A stretch of 64,000 nt of DNA from NCBI RefSeq assembly GCF_044755465.1, contig NZ_JBIVRB010000003.1, positions 124,001-188,000 on the forward strand, written 5' to 3'. Positions 8,814 to 17,578 of this stretch are shown in pieces. Each line of letters begins with the position of its first letter. The first letter of the stretch is position 1. The position numbers and the translations under genes were made by a program. A model generated the notes under the pieces. That model was not told where the DNA came from. It ran no database searches and saw nothing but the letters and a program-made list of their open reading frames with translations. Origin of the DNA: Peterkaempfera sp044755465. Lineage in GTDB: Bacteria > Actinomycetota > Actinomycetes > Streptomycetales > Streptomycetaceae.

Positions 8814-9998
8814 CTACGGCAGCGCCAGCATCCGGTCCAGCGCGGCCTTGGCGTACTTCTCGGTGTCCGGGTCGACCTGGATGCGGTTGACCACCCGGCC
8901 GTCGGCCAGCGACTCCAGCGCCCACACCAGGTGCGGCAGGTCGATGCGGTTCATGGTGGAGCAGAAGCAGACCGTCCGGTCCAGGAAGACGATCTCCTTG
9001 TCCGGGTGGGCCTTGGCCAGCCGCCGCACCAGGTTGAGTTCGGTGCCGATGGCCCACTTGGAACCGGCCGGGGCCGCGTCCAGCGCCTTGATGATGTACT
9101 CCGTCGAACCGACCTGGTCGGCCGCCGCCACCACCTCGTGCTTGCACTCCGGGTGCACCAGCACGGTGACCCCGGGCACCCGCGCCCGGACGTCGTTCAC
9201 CGACTCCAGCGAGAAGCGGCCGTGCACCGAGCAGTGGCCGCGCCAGAGGATCATCTTCGCGGCGCGCAGCTGCTCGGCGGTGAGGCCGCCGCCGGGCTTG
9301 TGCGGGTTGTAGACGACGCAGTCGTCCAGCGACAGGCCCAGCTCGCGGACGGCGGTGTTGCGGCCCAGGTGCTGGTCGGGCAGGAACAGCACCTTCTCGC
9401 CCTGCTCGAAGGCCCACTCCAGGGCCCGCCGGGCGTTGGAGGAGGTGCAGATGGTGCCGCCGTGCCGGCCGGTGAACGACTTGATGTCGGCGGAGGAGTT
9501 CATGTACGAGACGGGGACGGTGGTCTCCGCTATCCCCGCGTCGGTGAGCACGTCCCAGCACTCCGCGACCTGGTCGGCGGTGGCCATGTCCGCCATCGAG
9601 CAGCCGGCGGCCAGGTCGGGCAGGACGACCTGCTGCTGCTCCGAGGTCAGGATGTCGGCCGACTCGGCCATGAAGTGCACGCCGCAGAAGACGATGTACT
9701 CGGCCTCCGGGCGGGCGGCGGCGTCGCGGGCCAGCTTGAAGGAGTCGCCGGTGACGTCGGCGAACTCGATGACCTCGTCGCGCTGGTAGTGGTGGCCGAG
9801 GATGAAGACCCGGTCACCCAGGCGCGCCTTGGCCGCGCGGGCACGCTCCACCAGGTCCGGGTCGGAGGCGGCGGGGAGGTCGCCGGGGCACTCCACGCCG
9901 CGCTCGCTGTCCGGGTCGGCGTCGCGGCCGAGCAGGAGCAGCGCAAGGGGAGTGGGCTGAACATCCAGCAGAGGCTCTGCGGCGGGGGTGGTGGTCAC
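8814..9998 (-). CDS. nadA: Quinolinate synthase (4Fe-4S)
   Basis: Condenses iminoaspartate with dihydroxyacetone phosphate to quinolinate in de novo NAD synthesis. Family blocks are ILGHHYQRDEVIEFAD, the cluster cysteines in VFCGVHFMAE, in the middle region and in DRTVCFCSTMN, plus NPHKPGGG and HPECKHEV. Length about 394 residues. I preferred GTG 9998 (V-T-T-T-P-A) because GAAGAAGGG lies nine bases upstream. A TTG at 10025 would add nine residues but would put that ribosome site inside the coding sequence. nadB and nadC are not adjacent in this window. Upstream is an unusual A+T-rich island with an inverted repeat. Confidence 0.95.
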   Translation of the reverse strand: MTTTPAAEPLLDVQPTPLALLLLGRDADPDSERGVECPGDLPAASDPDLVERARAAKARLGDRVFILGHHYQRDEVIEFADVTGDSFKLARDAAARPEAEYIVFCGVHFMAESADILTSEQQQVVLPDLAAGCSMADMATADQVAECWDVLTDAGIAETTVPVSYMNSSADIKSFTGRHGGTICTSSNARRALEWAFEQGEKVLFLPDQHLGRNTAVRELGLSLDDCVVYNPHKPGGGLTAEQLRAAKMILWRGHCSVHGRFSLESVNDVRARVPGVTVLVHPECKHEVVAAADQVGSTEYIIKALDAAPAGSKWAIGTELNLVRRLAKAHPDKEIVFLDRTVCFCSTMNRIDLPHLVWALESLADGRVVNRIQVDPDTEKYAKAALDRMLALP

Positions 9999-10038
9999 GG
10001 GCCGATGCCCTTCTTCGATCGCCAACGGCTTTTCGTCT

Positions 10039-10075
10039 ATCTGACGTTATCTATCATAACTCCTTCGCGTCAGAT
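10039..10075. promoter_or_regulatory. Inverted repeat ATCTGACG-N21-CGTCAGAT in the nadA promoter region
   Basis: Two 8-bp arms, 10039-10046 and 10068-10075, flank an A+T-rich stretch (TTATCTATCATAACTCC). On the minus strand this gives a TATGAT-like -10 for nadA. The site is the only A+T-rich block for kilobases. An NAD-biosynthesis repressor site is plausible, but which regulator binds is unknown. Confidence 0.5.
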
Positions 10076-10219
10076 TGACGATGGCTCCCGGTCCGATGTG
10101 ACATGGATGACCGTCCCGAGCCCGGCAGCGATTCCCAGGCATTAGCCTGAGGAGGGCGTTGATTCCCAAGGCGCCCAGAGCGTATCGCCCTGCCTTCACA
10201 ACCGCGGGAGCCGCACCCC

Positions 10220-10711
10220 ATGAGCCTGAGCCGTCCCTTCGGAAACGGCCCGCTCCCGCCGCTGGGCGCCGCCCCCGACGCCGACCTCGACGACATCGAC
10301 CGCCGCCTGCTGCGCCGCCTCGGCGAGGACGGCCGCGCCTCGTACGCCCGGCTCGGCGCCGAGGTCAACCTCTCCGCCACCGCCGTCAAGCGCCGCATCG
10401 ACCGGCTGCGCGCCCGTGGCGTGGTGCGCGGCTTCACGGTCGTCCTCGACCCGGGGCTGCTCGGCTGGGGCACCGAGGCGTTCGTGGAGGTGTACTGCCG
10501 CGAGCGCACCCCGCCGGAGGAGATCCTGGCCAGCCTCCGCCAGTTCCCCGAGGTCGTCGCCGCCTGGACCGTCACCGGCGACCCCGACGCCCTGGTCCAC
10601 CTCCGCGCCGCCGACATGCGCCACCTGGAAGCCGTCATCGAACGCATCCGCCGCGAACCCGGCATCCAGCGCAGCCGCAGCGCCGTGGTCCTCTCCCGCC
10701 TCATCGGCTGA
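10220..10711 (+). CDS. Lrp/AsnC-family transcriptional regulator
   Basis: A 163-residue feast/famine regulator. After a 24-residue variable leader come the AsnC helix-turn-helix (DDIDRRLLRRLGEDGRASYARLGAEVNLSATAVKRRIDRL) at about residues 25-65 and a RAM effector-binding domain at about 75-160 (EVYCRERTPPEEILASLRQFPEVVAAWTVTGDPDALVHL). ATG 10220 was chosen. It is divergent from nadA and upstream of a PLP decarboxylase in the same direction with 250 bp between, so either neighbour could be its target. The effector is unknown, probably an amino acid. Confidence 0.93.
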   Translation: MSLSRPFGNGPLPPLGAAPDADLDDIDRRLLRRLGEDGRASYARLGAEVNLSATAVKRRIDRLRARGVVRGFTVVLDPGLLGWGTEAFVEVYCRERTPPEEILASLRQFPEVVAAWTVTGDPDALVHLRAADMRHLEAVIERIRREPGIQRSRSAVVLSRLIG

Positions 10712-10961
10712 CCCCGCACGCCCCCGGGGACGCGAGGAACCACGCGAGACACCCCCGCCCCGTGCAGCAGCCCCCGCATCAGCCCCAACCCCGCGCAGGA
10801 ATCGTGCGCCCCCGCCCCGGAAGACGCCGGAATGCTGCGCCCGGGGCAATGGATCGACGCGCGCCCCGGCCCGACCCCTGCCTAGGCTGATCCCGGCCCG
10901 GCAGCGCCCGGCCACCTCCCCGCAGAGCCCCTGGGCCGCGCCCAAGCCGCCACCGAGAGGG
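10712..10961. other. Intergenic region before the PLP decarboxylase
   Basis: C-rich spacer with no gene. It includes a degenerate copy (GGGGACGCGAGGAACCACGC, from 10726) of the same repeat core seen at 1611 and 23193. A decarboxylase promoter may lie near 10860-10900, where GCCTAGGCTGATC supplies TAGGCT as a possible -10. Confidence 0.4.
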
Positions 10962-12350
10962 ATGCCCGTGCCCGCCGCGCCGCACCGCATGCACCAGTAC
11001 GACGCCCACCTGGTCGACCTGGTCTTCGACTACATGCGGGCCCGTCTCCAGTACGACCCCGTCCCCCTGGACCACCCCGGCGACGGCGACAAGCTCCGCG
11101 CCCACCTGGACGGCGTACTCAACGAGCACGGCAACGCCCCCGCCGACGTGATCAGGCTGTACGACCAGCACCTCAGCCGGGCCGTGATCTCCGCCGACAG
11201 CCCCCGCTACCTGTCCTTCATCCCCTGCGCCCCCACCAAGGCCGCGCTCCTCTTCGACATGGTGGTCTCCTGCGCCTCCCTCCAGGGCATCTCCTGGCTG
11301 GAGGCGGCCGGCGCCATCGCCGCCGAGAACCAGGTGCTGCGCCTGATCGCGGACCGGGCCGGCCTGCCCGCCACCGCCGGCGGCTGCTTCGTCTCCGGCG
11401 GCTCGGCCGGCAACCTCTCCGCCCTGGTCGTCGCCCGCGACACCGCCCGCCGCAAGCACGGCGTCACCGCCTCGTCGCAGGGCGCCCGCGCCCGGCTGCG
11501 GATCGCGGTCAGCGACCAGGCCCACTCCTCCATCACCAACACCCTCAACATCATCGGCGTCGAGGCCCTGGTCGTCCCCACCGAGGGCCACCGCCTCACC
11601 GGCGAGGCACTGCGCGCCGCCATCGAGGCCGACGACGACCGCAGCAGCATCATCGGCGTGGTCGCCACCGCCGGCACCACCAACGCGGGCATCATCGACG
11701 ACCTGGCCGGGGTCGCGGACGTGGCGGGCCACTACGACCTCTGGTTCCACGTGGACGGCGCCTACGGTGGCGCGGGCCTGTTCGCCCCCTCCGTACGGGA
11801 CCGCTACCGGGGCATCGAGCGCGCCGACTCCTTCGTGGTCGACCCGCACAAGTGGCTGTTCGCCCCGTTCGACTGCGCCGCGCTGATCTACCGCAAGCCG
11901 TGGCTGGCCAAGGGCGTGCACACCCAGGACGCCTCGTACCTGGACTGCCTGCACACCGAGGGCGAGGAGTGGAACCCCACCGACTACGCCTACCACCTCA
12001 CCCGGCGCGCCCGCGGCCTGCCGCTCTGGTTCTCGCTGGCGGTGCACGGCACCGAGGCGTACAGCGACGCCATCGAGGCCGGCCTCCGGCTCGCCCGCGA
12101 CACCGCGCAGCTGATCCGGGAGGCCGACCACCTGGAGCTGGTCCGCGACCCGGAGCTGTCCGCCGTGGTCTTCCGCCGCCGGGGCTGGGGGGCGCAGGAC
12201 TACTACGACTGGTCGCAGCGGCTGCTGGCCGGGCAGGTCGGCTTCGTCACCCCGACCGGCTGGGAGGGCGAGACCGTGGCCCGCTTCGCCTTCCTGCACC
12301 CGGGCACCACCATGGAGATGGTGCGGGAGATCCTCGACACCATGGCCTGA
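10962..12350 (+). CDS. Group II PLP-dependent amino acid decarboxylase
   Basis: Cytosolic pyridoxal-phosphate decarboxylase of the aromatic-L-amino-acid/glutamate/2,4-diaminobutyrate decarboxylase family. In order: SPRYLSFIPCAPT (active-site N-terminal loop), CFVSGGSAGNLSAL (PLP phosphate loop), DQAHSSITN (ring-stacking His), FHVDGAYGG (Asp holding the pyridine nitrogen) and VDPHKWLFAPFDC (Schiff-base Lys). The 462-residue length fits. ATG 10962 follows GAGAGG. The substrate cannot be set from the motifs. The Lrp-type regulator upstream suggests amino-acid control, by inference. It converges on the GNAT gene with a 19-bp gap. Confidence 0.92.
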   Translation: MPVPAAPHRMHQYDAHLVDLVFDYMRARLQYDPVPLDHPGDGDKLRAHLDGVLNEHGNAPADVIRLYDQHLSRAVISADSPRYLSFIPCAPTKAALLFDMVVSCASLQGISWLEAAGAIAAENQVLRLIADRAGLPATAGGCFVSGGSAGNLSALVVARDTARRKHGVTASSQGARARLRIAVSDQAHSSITNTLNIIGVEALVVPTEGHRLTGEALRAAIEADDDRSSIIGVVATAGTTNAGIIDDLAGVADVAGHYDLWFHVDGAYGGAGLFAPSVRDRYRGIERADSFVVDPHKWLFAPFDCAALIYRKPWLAKGVHTQDASYLDCLHTEGEEWNPTDYAYHLTRRARGLPLWFSLAVHGTEAYSDAIEAGLRLARDTAQLIREADHLELVRDPELSAVVFRRRGWGAQDYYDWSQRLLAGQVGFVTPTGWEGETVARFAFLHPGTTMEMVREILDTMA

Positions 12351-12369
12351 CCGCCGCCCGGCCGACGGC

Positions 12370-13248
12370 TCACAGGAAGCCCTCGTGCGGCAGGTACGGC
12401 GCCGGCGGCCGCATGCCGCGCAGCGTCACATAGCCGTAGGTGGACAGTCGCAGACCGGCCTCCAGGCCCACGTCCACCGCCCACTCCTGCTCGGCGGTCA
12501 GCATGCTCACCGACGCCTCCTCGCCGTCCGGCACCCGGGCCAGCGCCTCCCGCAGCAGCCGGACCGCCAGCCGCCGCGAGGTGGCGGCCAGCAGCACCAC
12601 CCGGCCACCGGTCCGGTAGCAGTAACCGGTGCCGGTCAGCGTGTCCGCCACCAGCAGCTCATCGGTGTGCAGCGTCAGGAAGTCATGGTCCACACCGTGC
12701 GAGGAGCCGCGCAGCAGCCGGTCCACCGACTCCAGCAGATGCCGCTGCGCCACACCGCCCGGATGCACCGGGATCTCCCCCGGGTCGCGCAGCCCGGTGC
12801 GGTCCACCCGGCCGCGCAGCCGCATCGCGGGATGCAGCGTGAACCCGGCCCGCCGGTAGCGGCGGGCCGCCTGGGGGTCGGGGGAGGAGCAGAGCATCCC
12901 GCGCAGACAGCCCTGGCCGTACTGGAGCGCCCGCTCCAGCAGCATCAGCCCAACGCCCTTGCCCTGCGCCTCCGGCCGCACCGCGAGGAGGCCGAGCACC
13001 CAGGTGCCCTCCCGGCGGGCCGCCTGCGCCACCCCGACCGCCCGGCCGTCCTCCTCCGCCAGCCAGCCGCCCTCCGGGTCGTGCCGCGCCCGGTGCCGGA
13101 TGCCCGCCAGCGCCCGCACCCGTGCCTCCGGCGGTCGCGGCGCGCTCGGCTCGCCCAGGGACACCGCCAGCGCGGCGAACGCCGCCTCGGCGACCTCCCG
13201 GACCGCCTCCGCGTCGGCCGCCGTGTCCCGTACCGGTCGAAGGATCAT
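12370..13248 (-). CDS. GNAT-family N-acetyltransferase with C-terminal extension
   Basis: The first 150 of 292 residues form a GNAT fold, with the acetyl-CoA pyrophosphate loop RPEAQGKGVGLMLLERAL. The C-terminal 140 residues include a second GNAT-like stretch (TGGRVVLLAATSRRLAVRLLREAL), suggesting a tandem or degenerate double GNAT. ATG 13248 was chosen; GTG 13257 would add three residues. The acceptor is unknown. It converges on the decarboxylase and is divergent from the IscA-type gene. Confidence 0.85.
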   Translation of the reverse strand: MILRPVRDTAADAEAVREVAEAAFAALAVSLGEPSAPRPPEARVRALAGIRHRARHDPEGGWLAEEDGRAVGVAQAARREGTWVLGLLAVRPEAQGKGVGLMLLERALQYGQGCLRGMLCSSPDPQAARRYRRAGFTLHPAMRLRGRVDRTGLRDPGEIPVHPGGVAQRHLLESVDRLLRGSSHGVDHDFLTLHTDELLVADTLTGTGYCYRTGGRVVLLAATSRRLAVRLLREALARVPDGEEASVSMLTAEQEWAVDVGLEAGLRLSTYGYVTLRGMRPPAPYLPHEGFL

Positions 13249-13507
13249 GGGCTCCACGCTGGCACGGCCGACCGGCGCCCGAAAGGGGACGGCCGGTAGT
13301 CGGCGTGAACTGTTCGCCCGCAGGTCCGAGCCGTGCGGCGGTCTGCCACGGCCGTGACCGTATCCGCTCGGTGTGCGAGCATGGAGCGACCGGGGCAGCG
13401 CGCCCGCCGCACGGCGGCCGACACTCCGGGACCACCCTCCGGAATACATCCGGGAGGCCGCCGGTTGCTGCTGGCGGCAGTCTGTCGTCAAGACCGGGAG
13501 TATGCAG

Positions 13508-13861
13508 ATGACCGTCCAGGACGAGACCACCGTCGAGAGTGGCATCCTCCTCACCGATGCCGCCGCGGCCAAGGTCAAGGGCCTGCTTGAGCAGGAGGGC
13601 CGTGAGGACCTCGCGCTGCGCGTCGCGGTCCAGCCGGGCGGCTGCTCCGGCCTGCGCTACCAGCTCTTCTTCGACGAGCGCTCGCTGGACGGCGACGTCG
13701 TCAAGGACTTCGGCGGCGTCAAGGTCGTCACCGACCGGATGAGCGCCCCCTACCTGGGCGGCGCCACCGTCGACTTCGTCGACACCATCGAGAAGCAGGG
13801 CTTCACCATCGACAACCCCAACGCCACCGGCTCCTGCGCCTGCGGCGACTCCTTCAGCTGA
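13508..13861 (+). CDS. Iron-sulfur cluster insertion protein, HesB/IscA/ErpA family
   Basis: A-type Fe-S carrier of 117 residues that passes clusters to apo-proteins. The three conserved cysteines are present: one in VQPGGCSGLRYQL and two in the C-terminal GSCACGDSF. ATG 13508 was preferred over ATG 13502 because GGGAG ends seven bases before it. The neighbouring nadA and cysteine desulfurase make a supply role reasonable. Those genes are not in one operon with it. A single gene with its own terminator. Confidence 0.95.
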   Translation: MTVQDETTVESGILLTDAAAAKVKGLLEQEGREDLALRVAVQPGGCSGLRYQLFFDERSLDGDVVKDFGGVKVVTDRMSAPYLGGATVDFVDTIEKQGFTIDNPNATGSCACGDSFS

Positions 13862-13872
13862 GCGGCACCGCC

Positions 13873-13915
13873 GAAGGCGGCGGCCCCGGGACCACCTCCC
13901 GGAGCCGCCGCCTTC
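13873..13915. terminator. Terminator after the IscA-type gene
   Basis: Arms GAAGGCGGCGG (13873-13883) and CCGCCGCCTTC (13905-13915) enclose a further TCCCGG-type inner pairing. It lies between convergent genes and can act both ways. Confidence 0.8.
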
Positions 13916-13928
13916 CGCATGCCGCGAC

Positions 13929-14501
13929 CTACTGCGGCTGACCCGGCCCCACGCCCTTGGCCCCCTTCACCCCGGCGCCGCCCGGCCGGGGCACCAGCGG
14001 GGGAGTGCCGCCCGGCTTCAGCGCACGGCCGTCCGCCGCGTCGACCACCGTACGGTCGCCCAGCGGGCGGGACAGTTCGGCGCTCACCGGCTGATACTTC
14101 GCGATCATCGGGCAGACCTGGCCGTCCGGCGCCCGACCGCTGGTCACCACCCGTACCGTCACCCGGTCGGCGGCGGACTCGTCGACGCGCAGCGCGTACT
14201 TCTCGCAGACGCCCGCCCAGAACCACACGGACAGCCGAGCGCCCTTCACCGTGTACGAATGCGCCGTCGGCCCCGCCACCGGGCTGCCGCCGGCCGTGGG
14301 CGTGGGCCCCGCCGCCGGGCTGGTGGTCGCCGTGGGCCCGGCCGCCGGCCGCTGCGCCCGGTCGGACGCCGGGGAGCCCTGCGCCAGCCACGCGGCACCG
14401 CCGCCCACCACCAGCACGGCCGCCACCGCCAGCGACACCGGCCACACCCGGCGCACCCCGGCCTTGGTCACCTGCGGCTCCGCTTCCTGCTCCGCGTCCA
14501 C
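13929..14501 (-). CDS. Membrane-anchored extracytoplasmic protein of unknown function
   Basis: A 190-residue protein. It has a short cytoplasmic head (VDAEQEAEPQVTKAGVRRV), one membrane helix at about 19-37 (WPVSLAVAAVLVVGGGAAWL) and a Pro/Ala/Thr-rich linker with AAGPT repeats. A compact domain of about 100 residues follows with two cysteines (AGVCEKYALRVD and GQVCPMIAKYQ) that could form a disulfide outside the cell. GTG 14501 follows AGGAGG. The domain was not recognised. The minus-strand 77-residue ORF lies just upstream, perhaps in one operon. Confidence 0.8.
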   Translation of the reverse strand: MDAEQEAEPQVTKAGVRRVWPVSLAVAAVLVVGGGAAWLAQGSPASDRAQRPAAGPTATTSPAAGPTPTAGGSPVAGPTAHSYTVKGARLSVWFWAGVCEKYALRVDESAADRVTVRVVTSGRAPDGQVCPMIAKYQPVSAELSRPLGDRTVVDAADGRALKPGGTPPLVPRPGGAGVKGAKGVGPGQPQ

Positions 14502-14605
14502 GTTCGTCCTCCTGACGCCCTGTCCCATGCGGCCCCGGCCACCCGGAACCACCAATCCGACGCACCCACCCCCACCCCGGTTCCCCCACCCACCCCCACC
14601 CACCC

Positions 14606-14839
14606 TCAGTCCCCGTACTCCGCCATCCCCGCCACCACCGAGACCGCCCCCGCCGACACCGCCAACCCCGGCCGCCGCCGCCCGCCCGCCCCCGGCGGCA
14701 GCGGCTCGGGCGAAGCCGCCAGGACCGGCCAGAACAGGCGCATCCGGCGGGAGGAGTCCACCAGCCCGGCCAGCGTCTCGGGCTCCGCGTCACCCCGGAG
14801 CGCGGCGGACACCTGGCGTGAGTCGTGTTCGAGGGTCAT
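14606..14839 (-). CDS. Small hypothetical protein upstream of the membrane-anchored protein
   Basis: A 77-residue ORF starting at ATG 14839 (M-T-L-E-H-D-S-R-Q-V). Acidic N-terminal half, then SSRRMRLFWPVLAASPEPLPPGAG and a weakly hydrophobic end. It runs in the same direction as the next gene with a 104-bp gap. No domain is recognised and the ribosome site is weak, so coding status is likely but not proven. Confidence 0.5.
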   Translation of the reverse strand: MTLEHDSRQVSAALRGDAEPETLAGLVDSSRRMRLFWPVLAASPEPLPPGAGGRRRPGLAVSAGAVSVVAGMAEYGD

Positions 14840-15120
14840 GCACTGCTCCGGATCGCTCGACAACCGCCCGCGGGCACCCCGCAAGCCCGGCCGGGGCGCC
14901 AGGCACCCCGCCCCGCGACCCTAGGCCGACACCAGCGCCCCGGCCACCCTCCCCGCAGCGGCAGACGCCCCGGCCGAACCGCCCGTACCACGCCCGCAAT
15001 CACCGCATAGGGCGGCACCTCGCAGACCGCCCGGGTACCGTGTGAGGGTTCAACCCCTGTTCAGCCCCTGCTCACCCCCCGTGCCCGCCCCCACCGCCGC
15101 CTGACCGAGGAGAACCCGCC

Positions 15121-16095
15121 GTGCGCATCGCCGTCACCGGCTCGATCGCCACCGACCACCTGATGACCTTCCCCGGCCGCTTCGCGGACCAGCTGGTCGC
15201 GGACCAACTGCACACGGTCTCGCTCTCCTTCCTCGTCGACGCCCTCGACGTACGCCGCGGCGGCGTGGGCCCCAACATCTGCTACGGCATGGGTCTGCTC
15301 GGCCTGCGCCCGCTGCTGGTCGGCGCCGCCGGCCCCGACTTCGCCGAGTACCGCTCCTGGCTGGACCGCCACGGCGTGGACACCGGCTCGGTGCTGATCT
15401 CCGAGCTGCGCCACACCGCCCGCTTCGTCTGTACCACCGACGCCGACCACAACCAGATCGCGTCCTTCTACACCGGCGCCATGTCCGAGGCCCGCAACAT
15501 CGAGCTGCGGCCGATCGCGGACCGGGCCGGCGGCCTGGACCTGGTGCTGATCGGCGCGGACGACCCGGAGGCGATGGTCCGCCACACCCAGGAGTGCCGA
15601 GCCCGGGGCTACGCCTTCGCGGCCGACCCCTCCCAGCAGCTGGCCCGGATGGAGGGCGACGACATCCGGGAGCTGGTCGACGGCGCGCAGTACCTCTTCA
15701 CCAACGAGTACGAGGCCGCCCTGATCCAGACCAAGACCGGCTGGTCCGCCGCCGAGATCCTGGACCGGGTCGGCACCCGGGTCACCACCCTCGGCGCGCG
15801 CGGCGTGCGGATCGAGCGGTCCGGCGAGCCGCCCATCGAGGTCGGCTGCCCGGAGGAGGAGGCCAAGGTCGACCCGACCGGCGTCGGCGACGCCTTCCGG
15901 GCCGGCTTCGTGGCGGGCCTCTCCTGGGAGCTGGGCCTGGAGCGCTCCGCCCAGGTCGGCTGCATGCTGGCCACCCTGGTCATCGAGACGCTGGGCACCC
16001 AGGAGTACGAGCTGCGCCGCGGCCACTTCCTGGAGCGCTTCGCCAAGGCGTACGGCGACACCGCCGCCGACGAGGTCCGCCGACACCTGGGCTGA
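15121..16095 (+). CDS. PfkB-family carbohydrate (ribokinase-like) kinase
   Basis: A 324-residue ribokinase-fold sugar or nucleoside kinase. The N-terminal substrate lid region is VRRGGVGPNICYGMGLLGL. The catalytic C-terminal signature is DPTGVGDAFRAGF, with the base Asp and the anion-hole GVGD at about residues 251-263. FTNEYEAALI is the usual segment before the nucleotide site. GTG 15121 follows a GAGGAG site. The substrate is undetermined; actinobacterial adenosine kinases look alike, so adenosine is possible. It converges on the cysteine desulfurase with a 19-bp gap. Confidence 0.9.
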   Translation: MRIAVTGSIATDHLMTFPGRFADQLVADQLHTVSLSFLVDALDVRRGGVGPNICYGMGLLGLRPLLVGAAGPDFAEYRSWLDRHGVDTGSVLISELRHTARFVCTTDADHNQIASFYTGAMSEARNIELRPIADRAGGLDLVLIGADDPEAMVRHTQECRARGYAFAADPSQQLARMEGDDIRELVDGAQYLFTNEYEAALIQTKTGWSAAEILDRVGTRVTTLGARGVRIERSGEPPIEVGCPEEEAKVDPTGVGDAFRAGFVAGLSWELGLERSAQVGCMLATLVIETLGTQEYELRRGHFLERFAKAYGDTAADEVRRHLG

Positions 16096-16114
16096 GCCGG
16101 GCGGCGGCGGCCCG

Positions 16115-17578
16115 TCAGGCGCTGCGCCGCACCACCAGGTAGGCCGTGCCCCGGTCGCCGCCGTAGTCGGCGGCCGGGGCCTCGCCCGCGTACTCCTCGC
16201 CGCGCATCCCGCACCAGGCCGGGATGTCCAGCCGGGCCGCCTCGTCGTCGGAGAGCACCGCGACCGTGCCGCCGGTCGGCACCCCGCCGATCCGCTTGGC
16301 CAGCTCGATCACCGGGATCGGGCAGCGCCGCCCCAGCGCGTCCACCACCAGCACCGGCGCGGCCCCCGGACCCGGCTCCGTCCCGCCCGGTTCCGCCCCG
16401 ACCGGCTCCGTCCCGCCCGGTTCCGCCCCGACCGCCCCCGGCGAGGCGCCCAGGGTGGCCCGTACCGAGCCCACCAGCCCCGGCAGCTCGGCCAGGAACC
16501 GCTCCACGTCGGCCTCCGCCGCGCCGTACGGCAGCGAGACCCGCACATTGCCCTCGGTCAGCACCCCCATCGCCTTGAGCACATGGCTCGGGGTCAGCGT
16601 GCTGGAGGTGCACGACGAGCCGGAGGAGACCGCGAACCCGGCCCGGTCCAGCTCGGTGAGGAGCACCTCGCCGTCCACGTACAGGCAGGAGAAGGTCACC
16701 ACGTGGGGGAGCCGGTGCACCGGGTCGCCCACCACCTCCACGTCCGGCACCGACTGCGGCACCCGCGCCCGGATGCGCTCCACCAGGGCGTGCAGCCGGG
16801 CGTTCTCGGCCGCCGCCTCCTGCCGGACCGCGCGCAGCGAGGCCGCCGCCGCCACGATCGCCGGTACGTTGACGAAGCCCGGCACCCGGCCGCGCTCCCG
16901 CTCGTCGGCGGGCAGCGGGGAGGCGTACCGGACGCCCTTGCGCACCGCGAGCACGCCCACCCCGGCCGGTCCGCCCCACTTGTGGGCGCTGGCGGCCAGC
17001 AGCGACCAGCCGCCGGGCACCGCGACCCGGCCGGCGCTCTGCGCGGCGTCCACCAGCAGCGGCACCCCGGCCGCCGCGCACAGCTCGGCGGCCTCGGCCA
17101 CCGGCTGGACCGTGCCGACCTCGTGGTTGGCCGACTGGAGGCAGGCCAACGCCGTGCCGGGCCGCAGCGCGGCGCCGAAGGCGGCGGGGTCCACCCGGCC
17201 CAGCCGGTCCACCGGCACCTCGGTCAGCTCGCCGCCCGCCGCGGCGTGCACCTCGGCGGCGTGCAGCAGGCTGGAGTGCTCCACCGCCGAGTGCACCAGG
17301 TGACGTCCCGTCCGCCGGTGGCCGGCCAGGGCGCCGAGCACACCCAGCTGGACCGCCTGCGTCCCGGAGGCGGTGAAGGAGACCTCGTCGGGCCGGGCGC
17401 CCAGCACCTCGGCCACCGTCTCCCGGGCGGCGTCCAGCAGCATCCGGGCCCGCCGGCCGTCCCGGTAGAGCCGGGCGGGGTCGGCCCAGCCCTCGTCCAG
17501 CGCGGCGGTCAGGGCCTGCCGGGCGACCGGGTGCAGGGGGGCGGTGGAGGCGGCGTCGAAGTAGGGCACGGGTGCCAC
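16115..17578 (-). CDS. Cysteine desulfurase fused to a C-terminal TusA-type sulfurtransferase
   Basis: Two-domain sulfur-relay protein of 487 residues. Residues 1-370 are a NifS/IscS-type desulfurase: HSAVEHSSLL, LQSANHEVGTVQP, Schiff-base Lys200 in SAHKWGGPAGVG, and the persulfide Cys323 in SSGSSCTSSTLTPSHV. A Gly/Pro/Glu linker of repeated GAEPGGTEP units (about 380-405) leads to a TusA domain whose Cys419 sits in GRRCPIPVIELAK, the sulfur-accepting position. Joining donor and first acceptor in one chain would channel persulfide sulfur. GTG 17578. Possible targets are tRNA thiolation or Fe-S work; none is encoded adjacently. Confidence 0.93.
   Translation of the reverse strand: MAPVPYFDAASTAPLHPVARQALTAALDEGWADPARLYRDGRRARMLLDAARETVAEVLGARPDEVSFTASGTQAVQLGVLGALAGHRRTGRHLVHSAVEHSSLLHAAEVHAAAGGELTEVPVDRLGRVDPAAFGAALRPGTALACLQSANHEVGTVQPVAEAAELCAAAGVPLLVDAAQSAGRVAVPGGWSLLAASAHKWGGPAGVGVLAVRKGVRYASPLPADERERGRVPGFVNVPAIVAAAASLRAVRQEAAAENARLHALVERIRARVPQSVPDVEVVGDPVHRLPHVVTFSCLYVDGEVLLTELDRAGFAVSSGSSCTSSTLTPSHVLKAMGVLTEGNVRVSLPYGAAEADVERFLAELPGLVGSVRATLGASPGAVGAEPGGTEPVGAEPGGTEPGPGAAPVLVVDALGRRCPIPVIELAKRIGGVPTGGTVAVLSDDEAARLDIPAWCGMRGEEYAGEAPAADYGGDRGTAYLVVRRSA
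16380..16440. repeat. 27-bp in-frame direct repeat in the desulfurase-TusA linker
   Basis: Two copies of a CCGCCCGGTTCCGCCCCGAC-containing unit, 27 bp apart, encode the repeated GAEPGGTEP linker. The period is a multiple of three, so expansion only changes linker length. Confidence 0.7.

Noticed and set aside
8814..10025. TTG start at 10025 for nadA
   Set aside because: It would place the good GAAGAAGGG ribosome site inside the gene; GTG 9998 is correctly spaced.
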